Positions 41,101 through 49,347 of a stretch of DNA of 64,000 nucleotides are shown here, one piece after another. The stretch is from Mycobacterium aquaticum (lineage in GTDB: Bacteria; Actinomycetota; Actinomycetes; Mycobacteriales; Mycobacteriaceae), in NCBI RefSeq assembly GCF_002086485.1, contig NZ_MVHF01000018.1, forward strand, positions 1 through 64,000, written 5' to 3'. Within the stretch, counting starts at the first letter, position 1, and the number at the start of each line of letters is the position of its first letter. The position numbers were made by a program, and so were the translations under genes. A model generated the notes under the pieces. The model was not told where the DNA came from and did no database searches. It saw nothing but the letters and a program-made list of their open reading frames with translations.

Positions 41101-42483
41101 TCACGTGACTCGCACCCCGTCTCGGGGTTGTTTCCCGGCCGGATGGCCGGTTCCCTTCCGCGCTTCGTCGCCACCGGCCGGGCGGGGCCCGGTCTTACGG
41201 TCGGCTCCACGCTTGACGGCGGCCCTAACTGGGCCGACGACGCTAACGGGTTCCTCGTAGCGTGCGAGGTTTACAGCGGCGTTGTCGTCGCGCTGGTGCG
41301 TTGGTGCTGAACACGCTTCACATTGCCAGTGCTCAGCCCATCCGATGTTTTGCACATGCCGACATACGTGGCAGGTTTTCGACGACGGGAACCACCGGTC
41401 GGCCACTATCAGTTGTGACCCGTACCAGCGGGTCTTGTAGGACAGGTGTCGCCGTTGTGTGCCCAGGGCGGCATCGCAGAGCCCACGTCGCCGGGCACGA
41501 GCCCCCGGCAGCCCCTTCTGCTGCAGCATTCCCGCCGCGTCCACACCTTCGACAACGATGCAGCCGTGGGTTTTGGCCAATCGTGTTGTCAGGACATGCA
41601 AATGATGCGAACGGACATCGTTGACCCGGCGATGCAGCCGGGACAGTTCGGTGGTGCGCTCACGGTAGCGTCGTGAGCCTTTCCTGCAGCGCGAGCGGGC
41701 ACGGGACACGTGCCGCAACTGCGTGAGCGCCGCGTACAGCGGGCGCGGGTTGTCGACCCGTTCTATGACGGTGCCGTCCGTGGTTGCGACCGTGGCCAGG
41801 CGCCGGACCCCGACATCGACACCGACACGCGAATCGGGCCGTGCCACGCCACGCTGCTGGGGCCGCTGCACCAGGACGCGCACGCTCGCATCGAACCGGG
41901 TGCCGTTGCGGCGCACCGAGATCGCCACAACCCGCGCCCGACCCTTGCTGATGAGCCGCTCAATCCGGCGGGTGTTCTCGTGCGTCCGCACACAGCCGAT
42001 CACCGGCAGGGTCAGATGCCGTCGATCTGGCTCGACCCGCATCGCCCCGGTCGTGAATGACACCCGGTCAGCGTCGCGACCCTTGCGTTTGAAGCGGGGG
42101 AACCCGACCCGTTTCCCTGCACGGGTGCCCGCACGGGAGGTTTGCCAATTCCAGTAGGCCTCGACCGCACCGGCGATGCCGTCGGCGTAGGCCTCCTTCG
42201 AGCACTCCGGCCACCACACCTCACCGCTCTCAGCGTTGACGCACACGGTGTCCTTGACGGTGTTCCACCGTTTGCGCAGCACGCGCAGCGATGGCTTCGC
42301 CGTCGCGACGCCGGTCGCATGCCAGGCTTCGATGTCGGCCTTCAAGGCCGCGACAGTCCAGTTGTATGCCTTACGCCGGGCACCGAAGTGCCTAGCCAAC
42401 GCGTGGGCCTGCTCGGCGGTCGGATCCAACGTGAACCGGAACGCCTGCACACACCAGCCCTCGGGGATCTCCAACCGCGGCAT
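41101..42483 (-). CDS. tnpB: TnpB RNA-guided nuclease of the IS607 element
   Basis: A 460 aa TnpB, ancestor-type of Cas12 nucleases. The RuvC-like residues are all present: Asp223 in GVDVGVRRLA, Glu312 in VVEGVDAAG and Asp399 in HQRDDNAAVNL. A zinc ribbon lies between (Cys371, Cys374, Cys388, Cys391). The N-terminal helix-turn-helix-like segment AFRFTLDPTAEQAHALARHFGARR is typical. Start at ATG 42483, one base after the tnpA stop; the frame is open to 42666 but that part overlaps tnpA. The Pro/Arg-rich tail after 415 is dispensable-looking. The gene appears intact, so a functional nuclease is possible. Its guide RNA would be expected to overlap the 3' end of the gene and the nearby element end. 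Confidence 0.92.
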   Translation of the reverse strand: MPRLEIPEGWCVQAFRFTLDPTAEQAHALARHFGARRKAYNWTVAALKADIEAWHATGVATAKPSLRVLRKRWNTVKDTVCVNAESGEVWWPECSKEAYADGIAGAVEAYWNWQTSRAGTRAGKRVGFPRFKRKGRDADRVSFTTGAMRVEPDRRHLTLPVIGCVRTHENTRRIERLISKGRARVVAISVRRNGTRFDASVRVLVQRPQQRGVARPDSRVGVDVGVRRLATVATTDGTVIERVDNPRPLYAALTQLRHVSRARSRCRKGSRRYRERTTELSRLHRRVNDVRSHHLHVLTTRLAKTHGCIVVEGVDAAGMLQQKGLPGARARRRGLCDAALGTQRRHLSYKTRWYGSQLIVADRWFPSSKTCHVCRHVQNIGWAEHWQCEACSAPTHQRDDNAAVNLARYEEPVSVVGPVRAAVKRGADRKTGPRPAGGDEARKGTGHPAGKQPRDGVRVT

Positions 42484-42484
42484 C

Positions 42485-43009
42485 TCAGACCGCCTCCACG
42501 CCATCGGAGGCCGCAGCCGCCAGCACACGCATGGCCCAGGCCTGCGCAGCGCGATTACCCAACAGATCCGCGTACATCGATGCCAGGATCTCGGCCTTAT
42601 CACCCACCAGGTCGTCATCGACCCCGGCCGAATCGACCACCACCAGCTCACGACCCTGGCAGGCACGAGCGGCTTGAACGTACTCAGAGCCGAACCGGCA
42701 GAAGCGGTCCCGGCGTCCCACCACGATCCGACTCACCATCGGGTCACCCAGCCGCGCAGCAATCAGTTCAGCCCTGGCCCACCCAGTCACCCGCACTACC
42801 TGCCGATCCAGATCCGGCTTCTGATCCGCCGAGGAAACCCGCCCGGACACCGCCGCCCTTTGCCGCGGTCCCGCAACGCTAGAAGGCTCGTCGACAACCA
42901 TCAGCCGGCCCACTTTCCGGGCGGGCACCGACAACGCCCCCGCGCCCAACCAGCGATACGCGGTAACCCACGCAACACCGTTGCGCTCAGCCCACACCGC
43001 CAGATTCAT
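42485..43009 (-). CDS. tnpA: IS607 TnpA serine recombinase, internally shortened
   Basis: A 174 aa recombinase with an N-terminal MerR-like helix-turn-helix (MNLAVWAERNGVAWVTAYRWLGAG, 1-24) and a serine-recombinase domain (SGRVSSADQKPDLDRQ with catalytic Ser59; VVGRRDRFCRFGSEYV; ELVVVDSAGVDDDLVGD). Family members are about 190-200 aa and have a loop EVGSGLNGRRxxLRRLL between the first helix and the RDR strand. Here GWARA is followed at once by ELIAARLGDP, so about 20-25 residues including GSGLNGRR are missing. Activity is doubtful. Start at ATG 43009, where the family N-terminus begins; the frame extends to 43165 only into host sequence. Confidence 0.88.
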   Translation of the reverse strand: MNLAVWAERNGVAWVTAYRWLGAGALSVPARKVGRLMVVDEPSSVAGPRQRAAVSGRVSSADQKPDLDRQVVRVTGWARAELIAARLGDPMVSRIVVGRRDRFCRFGSEYVQAARACQGRELVVVDSAGVDDDLVGDKAEILASMYADLLGNRAAQAWAMRVLAAAASDGVEAV

Positions 43010-43080
43010 ACACCTGTTCCTACAACACACCACCGACAACAACCGACCACTCAGAACGCAACAGTTCGCAACCCCTCGCA

Positions 43081-43742
43081 CTGACACCGAAAGGTGGTGT
43101 GGTGCGCGACTATCCGATCGTTCCCGGGATCGACCTGGCCGGTGAGGTGGTCGCGTCGCAGTCATCGGAATTCACGGTGGGCGACCTCGTGCTGGCGCAC
43201 GGCTATCTGATCGGTACCGGCCACCACGGCGGCTACGCCGAATATGCGCGGTTGCCCGCCGATCAGGTCGTCGCACTGGGTTCCCTGACCCCGCGCGAGG
43301 GCGCGGCCATCGGCACCGCGGGGTTCACCGCCGCGATGAGCCTGCAGACCCTGTCCGATCGCGGTATCACGCCCGATGCCGGGCCGATCGTGGTGACCGG
43401 TGCGACCGGAGGGGTCGGCTCGGTGAGCGTGGATCTGCTCGCCGCCGCCGGATACGAAGTGATCGCCTCGACGGGGAAGGCCGATCAGGCCGATCGCCTG
43501 CGCGAACTCGGCGCGGCCGAGGTGATCGGGCGGCTGCCCGCCGATCCCGACGCCAAGCCCCGCCCGCTCGGCAAGACCCGCGGCGAGCGCTGTGGGAGAA
43601 ACTGGGCGGCCCGCTCAAGCCACGCCACCTCGACGACATCAGCCGCGACGTCGACGTCAAGGACGTCGTCGGCGTGATCGACGACGTGCGCGCCGGACGT
43701 TTCAGCGGACGGGCGGTGGTGCGGGTCGCAGGCGGATTCTGA
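43081..43742 (+). pseudogene. 3' fragment of the AcuI/YhdH-type gene with an internal frameshifting deletion
   Basis: Continues the interrupted gene with TPKGGVVRDYPIVPGIDLAGEVV and runs through the nucleotide-binding motif VVTGATGGVGSVSVDLLAAAGYEV to ADPDAKPRPLGKTR (ending 43581). In intact relatives about 70 residues follow before the C-terminal RALWEKLGGPL. Here that segment is absent, and RALWEKLGGPLKPRHLDDIS onward reappears in another frame from about 43584, ending VVRVAGGF and TGA at 43740-43742. The deletion therefore removed about 200 bp and shifted the frame. With the IS607 insertion, the gene is broken twice and certainly inactive. Confidence 0.85.
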
Positions 43743-43755
43743 CCGCGAAACACGA

Positions 43756-43789
43756 AATCGCCCAGAACACCGGAGTGTTCTGGGCGATT
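43756..43789. terminator. bidirectional terminator between the pseudogene and antigen 85
   Basis: AATCGCCCAGAACAC pairs perfectly with GTGTTCTGGGCGATT around a CGGA loop (15-bp stem), followed by TCTCGTT. It lies between the stop of the broken plus-strand gene and the stop of the minus-strand antigen 85 gene and should serve both. Confidence 0.88.
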
Positions 43790-43806
43790 CTCGTTATCGC
43801 TCGGGC

Positions 43807-44784
43807 TTAGCCCAGGACCCGCTGCAGGTCCGGAACCATCGCCTGCAGCTCCCGGGCCCAGTAAGCCCAGTTGTGCGTGCCGTTGTCCGGGAAGTTGAAC
43901 ACCGCGTTGTTACCGCCGGCCGCGAGGTAGTTGTCGCGGAAGGTCTGGTTGGTGCGGATGGTCAGGCCCTCCAGGAAGGTTGCGGGCAGGTCGCCGCCAC
44001 CGAGCTCGTTGGGCTGGCCGTTGCCGCAGTACACCCACAGGCGGGTGTTGTTGGCGACGAGCCTGGGGATCTGCACCATCGGGTCGTTGCGCTTCCAGGC
44101 GCTGTTCGGGTCTTCGGTCGGACCCCACATGTCGTTGGCCTTGTAGCCGCCGGCGTCACCCATGGAGATGTTGATCAGGAACGGCCACATGCCCTCGGAC
44201 GGGTTCAGGAAGCCGGACAGCGAGGCCGCGTAGATGAACTGCTCCGGGTGGTAGGCAGCCAGGATCATCGAGGCCGAACCGGCCATCGACAGACCGACCG
44301 CCGCGTTGCGGGTCGCGGAGACGTCACGGTTGGCGGCCAGCCACTGGGGCAGCTCGCTGGTCAGGAAGGTCTCCCACTTGTAGGTGACGCAGCCCGACTT
44401 GCCGCATGCCGGCGAGTACCAGTCGCTGTAGAAGCTGGACTGACCGCCGACGGGCATGACCACAGACAGGCCGCTGTTGAGGAACATCTCGAACGCGTTG
44501 GTGTTGATGTCCCAGCCGTTGTAGTCGTCCTGGGCCCGCAGGCCGTCGAGCAGGTAGACCGCGTGCGAGCCGGGTCCGCCGCTCTGGAACTGAATCTTGA
44601 TGTCGCGGCCCATCGACGGCGACGGGACCATCAGGTATTCCACCGGCAGGCCAGGCCGGGAGAACGCTCCCGCGGTCGCCGATCCGCCTGCCACGCCGAT
44701 CAAGCCAGGCAGCAGCAGTGCTGCCATGGCCGCCACCGTAAATCGGCGCGCCCAATGGCCACGAATCTTGTCAATGAAGGTCAT
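43807..44784 (-). CDS. antigen 85 mycolyltransferase
   Basis: A 325 aa secreted mycolyltransferase that makes trehalose dimycolate and attaches mycolates to arabinogalactan. Signal peptide about 1-40 (ends ATAGA), mature start FSRPGLPVEYLMVPSPSMGRD. The catalytic Ser166 is in GLSMAGS (mature Ser126 as in Ag85A/B), Glu272 in TFLEGL and His304 in NGTHNWAYW; a disulfide pair CGKSGC (127-132) is kept. It is one of the Ag85A/B/C paralogues; which one cannot be fixed from this reading. The gene stands alone, with a terminator behind it and a 436-bp upstream region. Confidence 0.94.
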   Translation of the reverse strand: MTFIDKIRGHWARRFTVAAMAALLLPGLIGVAGGSATAGAFSRPGLPVEYLMVPSPSMGRDIKIQFQSGGPGSHAVYLLDGLRAQDDYNGWDINTNAFEMFLNSGLSVVMPVGGQSSFYSDWYSPACGKSGCVTYKWETFLTSELPQWLAANRDVSATRNAAVGLSMAGSASMILAAYHPEQFIYAASLSGFLNPSEGMWPFLINISMGDAGGYKANDMWGPTEDPNSAWKRNDPMVQIPRLVANNTRLWVYCGNGQPNELGGGDLPATFLEGLTIRTNQTFRDNYLAAGGNNAVFNFPDNGTHNWAYWARELQAMVPDLQRVLG

Positions 44785-45220
44785 ACTGCGAATCCGTCCA
44801 TCTTCCGGTCAACTACGCCTGTACTGCGCGATCAAGGATCACCCAGCGACACGCAACGAAGGATCGCTGCAATGTCGCGCCCGCTCGGCTGAGCCCGGTG
44901 CCTCAGGGGAGCGGACCGAGAAATTTCAGTTGTTTCGCCTTGAGTAAATCATGAGGCCGCGATGAGAGAAAACCGACGGCCCGTTACGGCGCGGCACAAC
45001 TCGACTTCGCAAAAAGCGACGCGACCTTTGTCTTAAGCCTCTCGTGAGGCGCGCTACCAGCCGAAACAGCAGCTGGCCTCCGCCTGCGCGGACCATCGGC
45101 AGTGGCCGCCGACGCCAATCTGTGCACAACCAGTGTCCGGAGGGTTATCCGATCGTCGCCGAGCAGATTCCAAAGGTGTCATTCAAATGACCATACTAAA
45201 AAGTATGGTAACTTTCGGCC
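44785..45220. other. 436-bp intergenic region between antigen 85 and the monooxygenase gene
   Basis: This stretch holds the divergent promoters of the two flanking genes. Apart from the palindromic operator close to the monooxygenase start (45190-45215) no repeat, RNA structure or conserved small ORF stands out. Short open frames here lack ribosome sites and coding-like codon use. Confidence 0.6.
45190..45215. promoter_or_regulatory. operator candidate before the flavin monooxygenase gene
   Basis: ACCATACTAAAAAGTATGGT is a 20-bp perfect inverted repeat (8-bp arms, 4-base spacer; 45190-45209). Overlapping it, AAAGTATGGTAACTTT (45200-45215) matches AAAGTAACGTCACTTT upstream of the dioxygenase operon (49348-49363) at 12 of 16 positions. 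The site ends five bases before the ATG, so a bound protein would block initiation. Confidence 0.62.
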
Positions 45221-46387
45221 ATGCCGACACTGCCGGAAGTCGAATCGGTCATCACCGACGATTTCGTCGCACGATTGGGTGAGCGAGCCGCCGAGGCAGA
45301 GCAGTTGCGGCGACTCCCGGACGCCACGGTGGCCGACCTGACCGAGACCGGTTTCACCGAACTACTGGTCCCCCGCCGATACGGCGGTCGCGAGGAGGAT
45401 TTCGCGGCGATCCTGGACCCGGTCCGCCGGATGGCTCACGGGTGCACGTCGAGCGCATGGACCATCGGCTTCTACACGCTGCACAACTGGATGCTGGCGC
45501 TGTTCGGCGAGCAAGCCCAGGAGGAGGCCTACGCAACGCGACCGTTCCTGGCTCCGGCTCCGTTGGCACCCACGGGCCGCGGGCTGCCTGCGGCGGGCGG
45601 CGTGCGGCTGTCGGGCCGGTGGTCGTGGGCGACCGGCGTGATGCACGGCAATTGGATCATCGTGGCAGCGCTGTGCGGACCGGACGACGGCCTCTACCCC
45701 GCCCTGGCTCTGCTGCCGATCGGCGACGTCACGGTCGAGGACGTCTGGCACACCGACGGCATGCGGGCCACCGGATCCAACGATGTGGTGGCCACCGACG
45801 TGTTCGTGCCGGAGCACCGGTTGGTCAAGGTGACCGACATCTATGCCGGCACTACGCCCGGCGCGGGCCTGCACGGCAGCCCGACCTACCGCTGGCCCAT
45901 GGTGCCGGCGTTGGCACTGTTGGCGGCCATGCCCGCGCTCGGCAGCGCCGAACGCGTCACCGAGATCTATACACAACGGCTCGCCGAGCGCGTGCTGCCG
46001 TACGAGGGGGTCATGCAGAAGGACAAGCCGATCGCCCAGGCCCATCTGGCCGGCGCCCACGTGCGGTTACGCGCCCTGCGCGCACTGCTGGCCGACACCG
46101 TCAGCCAGGTCGAGGCCGTCGTGGCCTTTCCAGACCCGGTCGGCAGGCCCGTGCGGGCCCAGGCTCGGTTGGCCGCGGCGCACATCGTCGCCGAGTCGCG
46201 CGCAGTCATCGCCGGGCTGCTCGGCGCCGGTGGCGCAGGCATCCACTTTCTGTCCAACCCCATGCAGCGGTTCAAGCGTGACGTCGACGTCCTGGCCGGC
46301 CACGTGGTGTTCGACTACGACACCAGCCGCGAGCTGGCCGGAGCGCTCGCGCTGGGTATGAAGGTCCCTCGCACGGCGATGATCTGA
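45221..46387 (+). CDS. group D flavin-dependent monooxygenase-like protein (HsaA/acyl-CoA dehydrogenase fold)
   Basis: A 388 aa member of the acyl-CoA dehydrogenase-fold flavin monooxygenases, which hydroxylate phenols or related compounds with reduced flavin supplied by a separate reductase. Evidence: VADLTETGFTELLVPRRYGG, ARRMAHGCTSSAWTIGFYTLHNW-like RRMAHGCTSSAW, LSGRWSWATGVMHGNWIIVAAL, DVWHTDGMRATGSNDVVATDVFVP and C-terminal RFKRDVDVLAGHVVFDYD, all typical of HsaA/HpaH-like proteins and not of true dehydrogenases. No reductase is adjacent. A shared operator motif links it to the dioxygenase operon at 49397. Confidence 0.8.
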   Translation: MPTLPEVESVITDDFVARLGERAAEAEQLRRLPDATVADLTETGFTELLVPRRYGGREEDFAAILDPVRRMAHGCTSSAWTIGFYTLHNWMLALFGEQAQEEAYATRPFLAPAPLAPTGRGLPAAGGVRLSGRWSWATGVMHGNWIIVAALCGPDDGLYPALALLPIGDVTVEDVWHTDGMRATGSNDVVATDVFVPEHRLVKVTDIYAGTTPGAGLHGSPTYRWPMVPALALLAAMPALGSAERVTEIYTQRLAERVLPYEGVMQKDKPIAQAHLAGAHVRLRALRALLADTVSQVEAVVAFPDPVGRPVRAQARLAAAHIVAESRAVIAGLLGAGGAGIHFLSNPMQRFKRDVDVLAGHVVFDYDTSRELAGALALGMKVPRTAMI

Positions 46388-46391
46388 GCGG

Positions 46392-48599
46392 TCAGCGGCG
46401 CGGCGGCCGGGGGCCCGGACGCGAGGGCGGCCCGGACTGCGGGCGGAACGGACGGGTCGGCGGTTCCACCCGAGGCTCGGCCGCCGGGGCCCGCAGGCGC
46501 GTCGTGGGCGGTACGGCGACCGGTCGGCGCGACGGGCCGAGTTTCATCGGCCTGGTCTCGTCGTGCGCGCGATCGCGCTCCATGAGTACACCTCGGGCGA
46601 CGCGGTCGAGCGCACCTTGCACCTGGAGGCGATCCGGCCGGCCTTGGAAATCCGGAGACTGCGCGAGGCTCTCGGTGAGCCAGCTGGAGATGACGTTGCG
46701 CGCCGAGCTGATCTCCGCGGCACCGGCCGGTGTCAGGGAGAACTCGTGCCCCTCGCGCGTCGCAAAACCGGTGGCGACCAGCCGGTCGAACGCCGGCTCC
46801 AGAATCTGCCGAGGTACCCGTCGCTCGTCGGCGATATCGAGCAGGTTCGCGGCCCCGGTGACCGCGGCGTAGCGGTAGATCTGGATCAGCGCCCACAGCT
46901 GCGCAGTGTCCAGGAGGCTGCGCGGCGAATGCGCCAGGGCTTCGAGGTCGACGCCGTGACTGCGTTGCAGCAGCCGCCCGATCGCGACTTCGAGCACCTT
47001 CTCCGGCGGTTCGGTGGTCGGCATGGCGAAGCCCTCGCCCATGTCCGTACTGCCGCTGGCCGCGGTGTCGCGGAGCGGAACCTGCTTGAGGAACAGCGCC
47101 AGCACGAAACCGACCACCGCGAACGGCGCTGCGAACAGGAAGACCCGCGTCAGCGAGTCGGCGTAGGCGTTGACGATCGGGGCCGCGATGTCGTGTGGCA
47201 GGCGGTGCAGCACCTGTGGCGACGTCGCAGCGTCGGGCGGCACGTGACTGATGGCCATTGCCGAGGGAAGCCGGTCGTCCAAGAAGTTCGCGAACAGCGA
47301 GCCGAAGATGGCGGCCCCGAACGAGCTGCCGATGGTGCGGAAGAACGTCACGCCGGAGGTGGCGACGCCGAGATCGCTGAATTCGACGGTGTTCTGTACC
47401 ACCAGGATGAGCACCTGCATGCTCAGGCCTATCCCCGTGCCGAGAACAAGCAGGTCCAGCGACTGGATCAGCGTCGAGGTGTCGGCATCCATCCGCGACA
47501 ACAGCACGAATCCGAGCGCCATGATGGCCGTGCCGATGATCGGGAAGATCTTGTACTTGCCGCTGCGGCCGACGAGAACACCGCTGCCCAACGAGGTCAC
47601 CAGCAGGCCGGCGACCATGGGCAAGGTCCGCAGCCCGGAGGCGGTGGCCGAGACCCCGTCGACGAACTGCATGTAGGTCGGCAGGAAGGTCAGCGCGCCG
47701 AGCATCGCGAACCCGACGACGAAGGACAGCACGCAGCAGACCGTGAAGACCGGGTTGGAGAACAACCGGATGGGCAGCACCGGTTCGGTCGCACGGCGCT
47801 CGACCATGACGAAGGCCACCAGTGCCACCAGGGACCCGATGAACAGCCCGACGATCGTCGGCGAGCCCCACCCGTAGGTGGTGCCGCCCCAACTGGTGGC
47901 CAGGGTCAGGCCCGCAGCGCCGAGACCGACCAGGACGATGCCCGCGTAGTCGAGGACGGGTCTTGCGGTGCGTTCGAGGGCGGGTATCGCGACCGCCGCG
48001 ATCGCGATGACGACGATCGCCACCGGAACGTTGATCCAGAATGCCCACCGCCAACTCAGGTGGTCGGTGAACAGGCCTCCGAGCAACGGGCCGACCACGG
48101 TGGTGACACCGAACACCGCGCCCAGCGCGCCCTGGTAACGGCCGCGTTCACGAAGGGGTATCACCTCACCGATGACCGCGACGGCCGTCACCGTGATGGC
48201 ACCGCCGCCGAGTCCCTGCAGCGCCCGAGAAGCGACGAGCATCCCCATCGACTGCGCCGAACCGCACAGCACCGATCCGGCAAGGAACAGCAGGATGGCA
48301 ACCTGGAACACCTTCTTGCGGCCGAAGATGTCCCCCAGCTTGCCCACCACCGCCGTGACGATCGTCGAGGCGAGCAGATAGCTGGTGACCACCCACGCCT
48401 GGTGTCCGGCACCGCCGAGATCGGCGACGACAGTGGGCAACGCGGTCGCCACGATCGTCTGGTCGAGGGCCGCCAAGAGCATGCCCAGCACCACGGCCAG
48501 GAAGACGAAGTTGCGTTGCCGAAGACTCGACGACGCGGCGACGGCCGGGTCTGCCGCGTCGGTCGAGGCACGATCTCTCATGACTCGACCCGTGTTCAC
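46392..48599 (-). CDS. DHA2-type MFS exporter with a C-terminal winged-helix-like domain and basic tail
   Basis: A 735 aa protein. Residues about 25-530 form a 14-helix EmrB/QacA transporter (LAALDQTIVATALPTVVADLGG, GKLGDIFGRKKVF, RALQGLGGGA, WRWAFWINVP). After it, about 560-680 is a cytoplasmic helical domain with a winged-helix look (AQLWALIQIYRYAAVTGAANLLDIADERRVPRQILEPAFDRLVATG, split here into its parts) and then a Pro/Arg-rich tail. Standard drug exporters end near 510, so the extension is an add-on. Start GTG 48599 overlaps the stop of the PfpI-like gene (GTGA); an ATG at 48581 is an alternative. Likely exports the substrate or a toxic intermediate of the neighbouring pathway. Confidence 0.83.
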   Translation of the reverse strand: MNTGRVMRDRASTDAADPAVAASSSLRQRNFVFLAVVLGMLLAALDQTIVATALPTVVADLGGAGHQAWVVTSYLLASTIVTAVVGKLGDIFGRKKVFQVAILLFLAGSVLCGSAQSMGMLVASRALQGLGGGAITVTAVAVIGEVIPLRERGRYQGALGAVFGVTTVVGPLLGGLFTDHLSWRWAFWINVPVAIVVIAIAAVAIPALERTARPVLDYAGIVLVGLGAAGLTLATSWGGTTYGWGSPTIVGLFIGSLVALVAFVMVERRATEPVLPIRLFSNPVFTVCCVLSFVVGFAMLGALTFLPTYMQFVDGVSATASGLRTLPMVAGLLVTSLGSGVLVGRSGKYKIFPIIGTAIMALGFVLLSRMDADTSTLIQSLDLLVLGTGIGLSMQVLILVVQNTVEFSDLGVATSGVTFFRTIGSSFGAAIFGSLFANFLDDRLPSAMAISHVPPDAATSPQVLHRLPHDIAAPIVNAYADSLTRVFLFAAPFAVVGFVLALFLKQVPLRDTAASGSTDMGEGFAMPTTEPPEKVLEVAIGRLLQRSHGVDLEALAHSPRSLLDTAQLWALIQIYRYAAVTGAANLLDIADERRVPRQILEPAFDRLVATGFATREGHEFSLTPAGAAEISSARNVISSWLTESLAQSPDFQGRPDRLQVQGALDRVARGVLMERDRAHDETRPMKLGPSRRPVAVPPTTRLRAPAAEPRVEPPTRPFRPQSGPPSRPGPRPPRR

Positions 48600-49153
48600 G
48601 TCTGTGCGGGAGTACTCGCCAACTCGTCGGTGATCGCCTCACAGAACGCAGGCAGATCCTGCGGGGACCGGCTGGTGATCAGGTTGCCGTCGACGCAGAC
48701 CTGCTTGTCGACGACCGTGGCCCCGGCGTTGCGGAGATCGGTGCGGATGCTCGGATAGCTGGTCAATGTGCGATCCCGAACGACGCCGGCTTCCACGAGG
48801 GTCCACGGTCCGTGACAGATCGCCGCAACGGGCTTGCCCGAGCGGACGAAGTCGCGGACGAACGCCACGGCGGATTCGTCGAGTCTGAGCTTGTCGGGGT
48901 TGACGGTGCCCCCCGGCAGGATCAGTGCGTCGTAGTCGTCGACTTTCGCGTCGGCGACTTCGCGGTCGACGGGAAAGCTGCCTGCCGGTTCGAGATCGTG
49001 GTCGCGGGCCTGAATTTCACCCGACTTGAGTGACAGCAGGTCGACCCGGGCACCGGCGTTCTCGACCGCGGTGCGGGGCTGCTCGAGTTCGATGCGCTCC
49101 ACGCCGTCGGCAGCCAATATGCCGATCCTGCGACCTTGCAGTTCCTTGGGCAT
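48596..49153 (-). CDS. PfpI/DJ-1 superfamily protein
   Basis: A 185 aa protein of the class I glutamine amidotransferase-like group. Marks are GRRIGILAADGVERIELEQP, DALILPGGTVNPDKLR and the nucleophile elbow VAAICHGPWTLVEAG with Cys in AICHG. Members act as glyoxalases, deglycases or stress chaperones; older annotation as protease PfpI is doubtful. It overlaps the exporter by four bases and starts 243 bp from the divergent dioxygenase operon, so the pair may protect against reactive carbonyl products of that pathway, an inference. Confidence 0.83.
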   Translation of the reverse strand: MPKELQGRRIGILAADGVERIELEQPRTAVENAGARVDLLSLKSGEIQARDHDLEPAGSFPVDREVADAKVDDYDALILPGGTVNPDKLRLDESAVAFVRDFVRSGKPVAAICHGPWTLVEAGVVRDRTLTSYPSIRTDLRNAGATVVDKQVCVDGNLITSRSPQDLPAFCEAITDELASTPAQT

Positions 49154-49227
49154 GCGAGTCCTTTCGTCATTCGCGACGTCGCCGGCGAGATCGCCTGTGC
49201 GCCGCGCTGATACGGGTTACAGCGTGA

Positions 49228-49273
49228 AGGAAGTCGCGGCGTCAACTTCGGCGAAAGGTATCCGCGACTTCCT
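49228..49273. repeat. 12-bp inverted repeat between PfpI and dioxygenase genes
   Basis: AGGAAGTCGCGG and CCGCGACTTCCT are perfect reverse complements separated by 22 bases. It lies in the middle of the 243-bp divergent region, too far from either start for a ribosome-site device; an operator pair or a hairpin in the leader of either transcript is possible. Confidence 0.6.
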
Positions 49274-49347
49274 CCGTGGGAGCTGGCTACCCCGCGCCGA
49301 GGACACTGAAACTCCGCGCGACGAACCCTTGCGAAGCACCGGAAAGA

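Larger units (their letters stand above)
41082..43080 (-). mobile_element. IS607-family insertion sequence
   Basis: An element of about 2.0 kb carrying a serine-recombinase tnpA and an IS200/IS605-type tnpB, both on the minus strand. The boundaries are inferred from rejoining the interrupted host gene: GATGCCGTTGC on the left plus CTGACACCGAAAGG on the right restores KDAVALTPKGGVV in frame. No target duplication or terminal inverted repeat is seen, as expected for IS607. GC occurs at both junctions and may be the crossover dinucleotide, which leaves the ends uncertain by one to three bases. Confidence 0.85.

Noticed and set aside
41128..41310. Small plus-strand open frame at the end of the IS607 element
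   Set aside because: Opposite the tnpB 3' end, without ribosome site; the region is better explained as guide-RNA/element end.
46563..48758. Very long plus-strand open frame (about 730 codons) opposite the exporter gene
   Set aside because: Composition is Arg/Gln/Asp/His-rich as expected for the reverse strand of a membrane protein gene; the minus-strand product has clear MFS motifs.
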